Part shown: positions 38,709 through 60,031 of the stretch, in pieces | How the letters are laid out: each line of letters starts with the position of its first letter | How positions within the stretch are numbered: position 1 is the stretch's first letter | Assembly (NCBI GenBank): GCA_963556255.1 | Contig: OY744615.1 | Location: forward strand, 21,196,196-21,260,195 | Direction: 5' to 3' | DNA from: Allolobophora icterica | Lineage: Eukaryota > Annelida > Clitellata > Crassiclitellata > Lumbricidae | DNA: 64,000 bases | The notes under the pieces: model-generated | Database searches by the model: none | What the model was told of the DNA's origin: nothing | The model's input: only the letters and a program-made list of their open reading frames with translations | Translations under genes and position numbers: made by a program

Positions 38709-38983
38709 CTGGTTGATACATAGGTGACCCTAACTCAGCGGGATTTTTTTCCTTCAGGGACCCCATTGTAACTTACCCTAGCGATGAAGAACTGTTTATT
38801 TGTAAACACTGTTTAAATTGCTTAACAATAAAATTTTTGATGATTTGATTCGATTCGATAATTTTCTGTCCACCAGATGGCCGCCTTCAAATTAGTCACA
38901 CGACGACATTAAAGAAGAGTTTCCAGTCTAAATATTGATCCTGGAATCGGAAGTAGAAAGCGTTGTTTACAGTGGTGATAAAA

Positions 38984-41900
38984 ATGTCGGAGTTGGAGTG
39001 GAGAAGAAACTGGAAAAGAACATTAAAAAGTTGCGCGTGGCAATGCATTAGCGTGGCCGACAATTCTCCGTTGTTTCTGAAGTTCCTTTTCACAGACGAT
39101 CGATATGAGATATTGTTGTCCAACTTAACAAATACGTGGTTCGAACGATTAGAGGGACAGGGTATCGAACGCCGAAATAAGGTCGGTTCCCTTCGGTTTG
39201 TATTAAATTTAATGAGTTTAAATGTAATGTAAATGTGCATGTTTTTCCATAGCGACCGTATGGCGTCGACCCTGATCATTTCTCAATGAATTGATCCGGG
39301 GAGATCTACATCACCGTTGCCAGTTTGAATGAATCCACGTCCCCGTGTACGGCCCGAGATTTAAATCTCTGAAATAAGCCACCAATTGTGTGCAAACTGG
39401 CATCCTGACGCCCTGAGGCGCATATGGGTACGGGTGAATTTTTATTAGTATTACCAATGTTACCAAACTTTACCTGCTAATTCCTAGCACCATAATATGT
39501 ATTCGAGCGCACCTAATCCCATCTTCTGCTAGCATTCTTACGATTTCCTAAAATTTTGTAGAAAACAATGTTTACTCATACTTTCGTGACGTCATAGGCA
39601 CTCAAGGAACTTTAGGAATATTTGCAATGCAATCACACAAAGGCCATGGTCTAAAAGTACAACATAAATTTTTGTACCCATAACTGAAGACTTTTTGGTA
39701 ATTGAGCAGTGTTTGGCAAGTTAAAAAGAAGGAACATGCCAGCCTACACATTTGGCAATCAGTTGATGAAAAAACTGGTGATTGTTAGAAGATCTATGTA
39801 ATTGCTTTCAGAGACTCATATATTCTGTATGCTGACAGCAGGCACACCTTATTCAGATGTGGAATGCACAATCCATTCGTTTACTGCACAAGGAATTAGG
39901 CCTAAGTGTTAGACAGGCCCAGTAACTAATGATTGTAAAGAACCCATACTGGCAGGTTCTGTACCTGGGAACTAAGGGTGAGGTGAAGTGCCAGAAGTTC
40001 ATGTTACAGCCTATTGTAAATTTTCCTGTTTTTATCCATTTTGCTAGACCTGTGTAGAAGTCACATCATTTTGGCATGCCTCTCCACTTTAGTCTGTCTT
40101 ACAGTCTGTAGGGTTTAACCCGGGCTTTGTTAAATTCAGTTAATTCTGTCCAAAGAATTGTGATTAGGGGCCATCCACATATTACGTATGCAATGGGGGG
40201 GTCGGATTTAGGCGATTTTGCGTATGTGTGCGAACGGGGGGGGAGTGTACGTACGCAAAATAAATTTATAATTTTGACGTCCACATTAGCCTATTTATAA
40301 CTCTGTATTGTCCTATAGTCATGCGATGGCATTTTATTACATTATATATAGGGCATAGCCGGGTACTGACCCGGATACCCGGAAATTTCGGGTGTTGAAC
40401 ACCCGGAAGACACCCGGACCCGGAGCTGAAAGTTCATCCGGGTCCGGGTGGGTAATTTTTTTTATCAAAACAAATTTATGAATGACGAAATCACAAAACA
40501 CTGAAACCACCTTTTTTTTAGTAAGCCCAAGTCACCCGGCCCGTTCCAGAGGTGTAGAATTGTGACAGTTTAGGTGCGCTCACTAAAGCCGACAACTGTG
40601 GGAAACCAGCGGTCTTTCTGTGTAAATAAGAGCACCGTTAATTAGAGCAATATATGGGCTGTAAGTTCTCGTGGTCAGTTTTTACAAACGTCGTATAGTT
40701 GGGGAGGTAATAGACCCGGTCGACGGTCGAGCGAGAGTCGTTAGCCTTTGAAGTCCTTCGGCCTGTAGCTGGCGTGTCATTGAAACAAGGCAGCTTCTAA
40801 AGTCCCCGTTTATGTCCCCCCCTTCCTTCCTCCTTCGGCCGGTAGGCGGCGTGTCCTTAAAGCCGTGAAAGACAGTTTCTTAGCTCTCTTTCATGGCTAT
40901 AGTTCCCTTCTCCCATGCCATGCTCTGTATAGTTCTGGAAACGACATATAGCCCATAATTATTGGTTTTGGTAGGTCAACACTCAACAGACGTCATTATA
41001 ATAGTAGACGGTAGCATACACTTTGGTGCATGTATCTGAATGTGCGCTTTTAGTTTTAATACCCGGACCCGGTACCCGGACCCGGCAGATTTGATTCAAA
41101 CTACCCGGACCTGGTACCCGGTTGAAAAACGGCACCCGGCTATGCCCTAATTATATAAAAGCCATGTGCAGTTATTCTGTGCTGTGAACAAGACACCTAT
41201 AATTTGTCTATATTGGCCGTCACTCATCCTTCAATCTGGTCTAAAGTGCAGACAGTCGGGCTGCCTGGAGCTGTCGAGACACTTTCTGCAGCTGGTCTTC
41301 GGGGGGGTGTCAAGCGTACATATGCAGGGGGGTGTGGAAGAAAGTACGCTTGCGAACAGGGGGAGGGGGTCCAATTTTCCCCGATTTTTGCGTACATAAG
41401 ATATGGATGGCCCCTTAGTGGAAAGCGGCATTGGTTTCCCAGTCACGTTTAGTACACTCATCGTTTAAGTGTTAAACAATGCAGTTTTACCTAGAAGCGA
41501 CCAGTGATTTTGTTGTGCGTTATGATAAGTGAAATTTATAAATATTTGGACTGGATACACATGTGCAATGTTATCTGACCAATTACCATGCTTGTTTATT
41601 TCTAGATACTTATGAATGTTAACTTCCCATACTTGTTTCCATCTCTTTAGGATATAAATCCAACAGTAGAAGTGCCACTGGCTAAACTGTTACATCACTT
41701 GGAAGAAGTGCTACAAAGCAGTAATCATGGAACGACCTACGTATTGGCACCATGCTCCAAGGGGACGTCAAAAGATGGAGTAGTTCTGACGTTGTCTTTC
41801 AATTTTGTTGGCCTCCCTTTCGTCTGGAAATTCTTTGGAGAGCCAGTTGACCATAAAGTGGTGAGAGAATAGAAAGCTGTACTTTCTCACAATTTTTATA

Positions 41901-44900
41901 TCGTTAGCTCACCCAGAGAAAGCATTAAGTTGATACTTGTTGTTTTGCTGTAAGTGTGAAACTGAACAATGCAGAAGCAGTGTTTTGTGTACAGAACCTC
42001 GTGATTCTCAACCAGAAATGTCGTAGTTTTTGAATTTATGGAAAGAAAAGACAGTCTCACTAAGAGAGTTGTGAACATGAGGAGGTGGAGCGTTCCAGAG
42101 GGACCGGCAACTGTGAATGAATGCTGACCAAAGACAAGACATGTACCAGAAATGACTTACTGTCCAGCAGATGCTGATCGAAGAGAGGAGTGACTTTTAA
42201 CAGAGTTGCAAGGTGTGACCATGGAAGATAAATAGGATGGCAAATGATCTGCAACATGCTCTAGACATGAGGAGTGCCAGCTTGGATTGGATTCACTTAG
42301 ACAGGAAGCCAGTGTAGTGAAGAGCAGGTGTGACATGATCTTGGTATGAGAGTCCAAGATGCAGTCTTGCAGCCTGATGCAGTATTCTGACTAGAGGAAG
42401 CAGTGCACATTCAGGTAGACAATTTATATGCAGTTATGTTTCGTTGTTTTTGTATCAGGTGTCTGAGCATTTAACAGATCCGATGATGACAATGATCAGT
42501 CATCTTACTTACCAACGAGACCAGTTGTTTCGTCTTCTACGAAACAAGGATAAAGAAGTCTCTGATCTCAAGTCACAGGGCATTCAGACGTCACGAAGTG
42601 AGAGAAATTACATGCCTTCTCAATTCTGCAAGTTGTATCATTTTCTTGAGAGAAAATAAAATCTGATTTTTTCACTGTTTCCATATTCTTCCCTTTATCT
42701 AACTTATTCTCACTGACCAATATTGTTGTTATTGTTGTATAATTTTCTTAATTTCCTTTGTGAGAATATATGCTGTCATCACTGTGGAGTAGAATTGTTC
42801 CTGACATTGATCACCATTATTATTTGATGCTGTTTATACTTAATATTCAAAGCCATTACAAGCTAAACCTTTGAACTTTCACATCATCTTTTTCACGCAC
42901 TCATATATATTCATTCATTCATTCATTTGAGCACTTATATAGCGCGTCTTCAAGGGGACTACTCAGAGGCGCTCCCGACTTCAGCACGAACAAAAAGAAC
43001 AGTTTTTAACGCAATGTAGAAAGACTCGGGTTGGGTTTTCGGGAGGAGACGCAGCTCCAGAGGGAGCCCGTTCCAAACCGCAGGACCAACCACCAAAAAG
43101 GCCCGATTTTGCATGGTGGCAGTACGAGTAAATGGCACAACAAGCACCCCCCTCTCCGCAGAGCGGAGTGAGCGACCACGGGTCTCACCGGCAGGTAGGC
43201 AGAGGAACCTGAGATAGGCTGGAGCGATGCCCAGCTGGCAGCGCCAGACCAAGGAGGCAATCCTATACTGGATGCGCAGGGGAACCGGTAGCCAATGCAA
43301 GTCCCGGAGCATGAAGTCGGCTTGCATCATCACAATCATTATTAGCATCCTCATCAACATCATTATCATCAACACCAGCAATACCTGTGAGATTTTCCTT
43401 TCAATTATTTCCCATTATTAGTGAGTTTTAAAAGCTATTACCAATAAATTGTTGTAGAAAATTTGGAAACAAAGACTTTTGATGAAACTTCCTTTCTTAA
43501 TGAAATGCAAACTTCAAAGGTAACTAACAGATTCAAATTGTTTAGAGATCTGTCTAGTTAGACATTTTATATTTAAACAAAGAGTATTGTTAAAAGATTT
43601 CCTTAAAATAACATTAAAATGTATTCTTGTTAAAGTTATACACAATCCATTAATTCCTTAAATGTGACAAAATTACAATATATAACACTATGAATTGAAA
43701 GATAATGTATTTCTTTGATGTCACGTTATTGACTTTTTGTAACAGATGTTGAACTATAGACTAGATTGCTCCTTAGAATTCTGTAGGCTGTCTGTTCTGC
43801 TTCACAGGAGTTTGAAGACCAAGTCAGTATCGGTGGAAAAAATGTTTTCGATGATCGAGGACAGCAGCTGTACAGTGCAGTGATGATGAAGTCAGAGTGG
43901 CTTTCAGATAAGAAAGAATTCAGTAAAGGCTACTTCTACTTCTGTTACAAAACTATACGTAATTTACATTTTTTAGCAGCAGAGGCGACAGTATAAACTG
44001 TGGCTGTTACTTCAAGCAACATTGTTGGCACCAAATCGCAATCAGAACTATTTCAAACAACAAATTAGTATATTTAATCTGGTCATGAAAGTTCGTAATA
44101 GTAAGAAGAACTAAGTTAAAGGGTGTAATTTAAAAAAGAATGTTGGTGACATTGTTTTATGTCAAGTCCAAGGCCTATACTCAATGTAACAGTCCATTTT
44201 TCATGTGTTTGGATCTTTTTGAGAGTTTTGATCACTAAGATGGTGATAAACTGTTCAAGCTTAATTTCTTTGCAAGTTATCAGACACTTACAAGATCTGA
44301 TTGTCTGTCTGATCCATGTAATCTTTCTTCCAGGAGAAATGACAAAAGCGGAGCCAACATTTGATGGACCGTCTGTTGTTACACTGCCTTCAGATGGTGG
44401 ATCTTCATGGGCATCTAACAGAATTCCACCGTCCCTTTCTGTGGGAGGCTCTAATATCAGCCCAACTAAGTCACCATTAAAGCAGGAGGGTGCTAAGGTT
44501 AGCTGCTTAACTTCGATGAGCTTTGACAGGTTCTATATTACTGCATTTTCATTTTACTTATTTTTTATTTTACGATAGGGTGCATCTAGGCATGGTTTTA
44601 GGCTATGAATGAGGTATAAGGTGCTGGGCTTGACATATATATGTCCCACATATATATGTATATGTATATGTATATATACATATATGTACATATATTTATA
44701 TATGTGTATATATGTATATATATGCATATATATATATACACATGCTGGACTAGCTATAGTGTGAATGGCAAAAGTTTTCATGAATTATCATCTCATGGTA
44801 CCATAAATGAAGGAATGGAAGAAAGGTAGAAAACAAAAGGCAAATGGAGGAGTAGGGTGGTTCAAGAATATTTTGTTCAACCCTTTAATTATGAGCGTTT

Positions 44901-45886
44901 ACTAAAATGCATGGAAAACTAATCCTTATTGTTAAGGGATTAAAGTTCAATGTTGGATAAAGTCATAAGTCAACAATTCCAAGTGCAATCACAAATTTGT
45001 CAGCCTTCAGCTAAGACATATCACAGCCTTGCTAGCTTGTCTCAGTATGGCAAAAATTCAGATTGTTATTGTGTATTCGATTCTAGTTCAAGTTTCACTG
45101 AATTGTCCCTGCACCAAACTGTCCCTGTAATGAATTGTTCCTGTGACAGATTAGACTGTCTTGCGTTGAAGTGTCCCTGCACAAAATTGTCCCTGCGACA
45201 ACTGTCCTGTGCTGAATTGTCTTGCAACAAACCATCCCTGTGCTGAAATGTCCACACTGAATCATCCAAACACTGAATTGTCCAGTCACCCTTTTCGTTA
45301 CAGTTCAACTTCAATTCTATAATGCTGTTTAGAACTTCCATCTCTTGTTTTAACTCTTATGGCGTCTTCCTCAAACTTTCTTTGGCTTTCAGTTCCTTTC
45401 TCGGTGCCAAAGCATATAATTAAAATGACTGAAAATTATTCTAACATATAATATATCAATAGATGTTCAATATTTATTAGTCACCGAGAAGAAAAAACAG
45501 ATTACTTAAGGATGGTAACTAACATACCGGATGAACCTTCAGCCTCTAAATAGCCTTTCCAATTTACATCAAATTGCACCTGATTTATATCTATATATAA
45601 TGAACTTATTTGGCAACTTCCAGTATTAAACAACTGAAACTATATTTTTTTTGCGATATACATGTGGACCTCCGTAACAAAGCAGGTAGGGGAGGGAAGG
45701 AACAAGAGAAGGAGGTATATTTTGATAAATTGACTGTGGTAAGAAACATCATATAATAAAACTGTGATTTTGATTAATTGTTTTATGTAGGATCTAGAGT
45801 TACTGAGGAGACAAGAGCTTGAGGCAAGGCTTGCAGAGCGTGACGATAAAGAACAAAAGAAGAAGAAAAAGAAATTAAAATTCTAA
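38984..45886 (+). CDS. NHEJ1: NHEJ1 / XLF (Cernunnos), complete seven-exon gene
   Basis: XRCC4-like factor of non-homologous end joining; in the nucleus it binds XRCC4 and Ku and helps ligase IV join DNA ends. Exons: 38984-39181, 41651-41860, 42459-42597, 43458-43519, 43808-43922, 44334-44497, 45791-45886; phases fit throughout, about 327 aa (human 299). Head domain in exons 1-2, with SGLPFYW-like VGLPFVWKF closing it; coiled-coil stalk in exon 3 (LTYQRDQLFRLLRNKDKEV); exon 4 (62 bp) carries LETKTFDETSFLNEM, matching the conserved segment after the stalk. The tail ends in a lysine run and KKLKF, resembling the C-terminal Ku-binding motif (basic cluster plus Phe). Start: the ATG at 38984, preceded by ETS-like CGGAAGT and YY1-like ATGGCCGCC. 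Intron 1 holds nested transposons, intron 3 a LINE piece. No breaks seen; expected to be functional. Confidence 0.92.
40167..41414. mobile_element. TTA-flanked DNA transposon in NHEJ1 intron 1, split by a nested hAT
   Basis: Inverted ends GGGGCCATCC / GGATGGCCCC with further inside similarity (ACATATTACGTA / TACATAAGATAT), flanked by TTA at 40164-40166 and 41415-41417. A 3-bp TTA duplication suggests PIF/Harbinger-like, tentatively. The interior is interrupted at 40349-41149. Confidence 0.7.
40349..41149. mobile_element. hAT-type element nested in the TTA-flanked transposon, 801 bp
   Basis: 16-bp perfect inverted ends TAGGGCATAGCCGGGT / ACCCGGCTATGCCCTA and perfect duplications ATTATATA at 40341-40348 and 41150-41157. 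Both ends are full of ACCCGG hexamers in both orientations. No transposase seen. Confidence 0.9.
42930..43330 (-). pseudogene. LINE ORF2 C-terminal fragment in NHEJ1 intron 3
   Basis: Minus strand reads LRDLHWLPVPLRIQYRIASL, RGRSLRSAERGVLVVP and RAFLVVGPAVWNGLPLELR. The 3' end is the GAGGCGCTCC/TATATAGCGC segment with (GAAT)n at 42906-42930. It sits 130 bp before the 62-bp NHEJ1 exon 4. Confidence 0.8.
44636..44745. repeat. (TATG)/(TA) tract, NHEJ1 intron 6
   Basis: Mixed TATATATG low complexity. Confidence 0.85.
45095..45295. repeat. Degenerate repeat GAATTGTCCCTGC, NHEJ1 intron 6
   Basis: About a dozen spaced copies of a 15-17 bp unit around (C/A)TGTCCCTG(T/C). Confidence 0.75.
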
Positions 45887-46246
45887 AAATATATTTTCAT
45901 TCTTTCTGCTAAGTTTTCAGGTAAAGAGGGTTCTAACTTGTTGTTGTAGAATCTCTAGCACTATCGCACACTGCTGCTGTCTAAGTTAATGTGGTCTGTT
46001 CTTAAAACTTCTGTGGTATCAGTGCAATCTGGAATCTCTCCAACTGATATCCAACAGACGAAATAGTACACTATGGGAGATAGCCAAATGGTCGGTTTCA
46101 TTTAGTGGCTTAAAGAAGCCAGCTATTGATGAGATGTAACTGGATGGCATTAAAAAGCTGATGTTTAACTTTATGTTCAACTGACGGAGCATACTATATA
46201 ATCTGCTTTTTAAGCTGCAGGGGGCTATTGAGGAAGCAGTCACTGT

Positions 46247-46317
46247 TTAACACTTCAACGACAAGCTGCATTGGTTTCCCAGACACTTTTAATACACTCT
46301 CGTCGTTAAAGTGTTAA
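46247..46317. mobile_element. 71-bp TTAA-bounded foldback, copy 2
   Basis: Same length and ends as 19469-19539, opposite orientation. A third, left-degraded copy ends at 41475. Confidence 0.7.
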
Positions 46318-46953
46318 GTAAGTAAGCCAACTGTAACTACATGTACCTGTTTAAACCGGTTCTGCATAAAACAAAACGTTTTCTTATTGTAACTTTTCTG
46401 TAGTTAACTTTTATAGTCAGTGAGATGGAAGCTACAGCCATTTGAGGAAGCCAGTTGTTACCGAATTTAACTGTGAGTTTCAGTCAAAGTGCATTGCATG
46501 ATTTGGTATAGCCATTGTCATTTTCAGCTGTGAAATGGAAATTAGCATAGAAGTAATTAGCCTTGATTTACATACTGAATATGAAATGAAATCTAGTGAC
46601 AGCAGTTTTTTAATTATGCTGTAGGATAACGATGAAGAAAATGAACAGTTTAACTGCACAGCTTATGGAAATTAGCCAGTAGAAATGTCTGTTACCTATT
46701 GTCAACCGTTAAATAATTTTTTTTACTGGTATACAAAATTGTTAAATAATTTGTATTTATTCAGATACATAAACAATTGATGATGTGTTCGGTGTTCAAA
46801 TTATCAAGCCAACTCTAGTCCGCCAATTAATAAAAAAACTCAACAATTCCAAGACAGACTTCCATAACAGCGCTGCATAAAGCAAAGCTCGTTGGGATGC
46901 AAATCATTCACTGTGCTGACGGAAAATTGCGAGCGAACATCTCGGGAAAAGAC

Positions 46954-47367
46954 CAGTGGTGGCGCAACCATAGGTCGCGGTAAATCATTTGACCTGCCTA
47001 TTTTAGTCTTGACCTGCCTTGCGACCTGCCTATTTTACCTTATGTCCTGCCACTACTTACTGCTGTGTAAAATTCTTTGGAGCCTTTAATATCTCTTTTA
47101 AAACGTCAGCATTTGTCCCATAACATCACTATAGTGCAATCATTGGATCTAAACGACTTGTTAACGTTTATCTGGTATGTATTTAGAAGTCTATGTTGTA
47201 AACCCTAAAAATTCTTTTCGTTTTATATATCTAAGTTATGCTGCTTGTGTTGAGGTTATGCTGCTTGATGCGTCAAACTCAAACATTAATTTCTTTGACC
47301 TGCTGATTACTCCCATGGCATGACCCTGACGCGACCTGCTGAAATTGTATAGCTGGCGCCACCACTG
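46954..47367. mobile_element. hAT-type MITE, 414 bp
   Basis: Ends CAGTGGTGGCGC / GGCGCCACCACTG-like with perfect duplications GAAAAGAC at 46946-46953 and 47368-47375. GACCTGC is repeated near both ends. Confidence 0.88.
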
Positions 47368-47476
47368 GAAAAGACCTACACCACAAACTCCGCAGTTAAG
47401 GATAGATGTAGGCCCCCTATAGATAATAGATAGCCTACACTGATAATCGCCACGCACGAGCAGGAAACTAACGAGC

Positions 47477-47477
<1 letters not shown>

Positions 47478-47540
<63 letters not shown>
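47478..47540. repeat. (AT)n
   Basis: AT dinucleotides in the 3' flank of the channel gene. Confidence 0.95.
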
Positions 47541-47543
<3 letters not shown>

Positions 47544-47667
47544 GAGAAAACAGAAAGACTGGGAGAGAGAAAAAGAGGGAGACAGAGAGAGACAGAGAAG
47601 CCGATGCGAGGAATGGAAGCCCGCAGGCGGCGGTGAAAGGCCGACCGAGGGTGAGCGTTATCGTAAG

Positions 47668-58945
<11,278 letters not shown>

Positions 58946-59099
58946 CTACAGTAGGAAAATATACATGCACACATATATTATATATTTATTTATAATATAT
59001 AAATTAGGGCCAACAATTGGCGTGAGGCAATATCCCCAGAGTTTAGGTTGGGTGATGCCCTTTAACTCTGCACATTTCGCCTCATAGTGAGCATTTCTC

Positions 59100-60008
59100 T
59101 CACTTACTTGTTGTCGCAATCCGAGGTCGCCCTGTCGTGTGTTTGCCGTGTGTTGATGTCGACCCTCGATTGCTTGTTCTTTTATTTGCACTTTTATTTA
59201 ACGTGCCTAACTTTTCTATAGAAGATTCACGACGAACTTTGTTTAATTAATAAATGAATTTAATTAAAGAAACAAATATATATACACTAACTCTACGGGA
59301 ACTTCCACGTAGTATTAAAGCGTTTAGATATTAATTCGGACTATCTCAAATGTTGCTTCGTACAGCCTAACTACAGATCGTTCTTTCGCGTCAGTCTCTG
59401 AATCTGACGGACTAATACCCTGCCGCCGCCGCTGGTCGCTCCTCTCGATGTTGTTCGCTCGACCGATGTTCACACGTCGCCCGCGTCAGTAGTACAAGTC
59501 CCGTGTTCTCCGTTCCCTTCTGTTAAGTAGGAACTCCAGCGTGCATCAGTCAGCCCCTCTCCCCACGTCAAGCTATCGTCAATTAGTGTCAGATTGCTCC
59601 TCGATACGCGGGTCGTCGCTCGCCTGCAGCGCGGGCGGTGTCTGGTTACACCATAGCCGCGAGGTGTCCTATTACACCTTGGCTGTGTGGTGTCCGATTA
59701 CACCTGGGCCCCGCTGCCTTCATTGTTGCCCAAGTGGAGACTGGCTTTTCGTCCGTCATCATCCTATCTCGACCGGCAACGACGCTTACATCATAATGAT
59801 GATGCCATCTCGCCGTTGTTGTCGATCTCCTCACGCGACACCTCTCTTCCCGGGGGAGGACAAAGCCAGTCATTGGTTCGCCTCCCGGCTGAGAATGATG
59901 TCGTTCCCTCCATCGATTTCCTCCAGACCATGTCCTCGTCGTTCCCATGAAAATACAAAATATCAGCACAGTTAGAAATTATATTTACAGTTGTCGCGGT
60001 GCCTTACA
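59100..60008 (-). mobile_element. 3' LTR of the Gmr1-like element (inner edge certain, outer edge not)
   Basis: Just past the Gag-Pol stop the minus strand has a purine tract GAGGAAGAAGGCGGA (60014-60028), then TGTAAGGCACC from 60008, as expected of a polypurine tract and an LTR beginning with TG. The far end cannot be fixed because the other LTR lies outside the window; 59100 is a guess. It contains three tandem 26-bp repeats at 59637-59704. Confidence 0.55.
59637..59704. repeat. Three 26-bp tandem repeats with palindromic core inside the LTR
   Basis: Copies start at 59637, 59663 and 59689, exactly 26 bp apart. Each begins with a 16-bp block GGTGT(6 nt)ACACC, an inverted repeat with 5-bp arms and variable centre; the 10-bp linkers differ. 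Likely transcription-factor sites of the LTR promoter, by inference. Confidence 0.8.
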
Positions 60009-60031
60009 TGGTAGTCCGCCTTCTTCCTCAA

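Noticed and set aside
38963..38983. NHEJ1 start at TTG 38963
   Set aside because: Not an ATG; the ATG at 38984 begins MSELEW, matching the family's start.
43818..43922. Alternative NHEJ1 exon start after TTTGAAG
   Set aside because: In frame with exon 3 directly, but the 62-bp exon 43458-43519 explains the phases and restores conserved residues.
59541..59975. 144-codon frame in the LTR region
   Set aside because: No domain, wrong strand for the element, and it crosses the 26-bp repeats.
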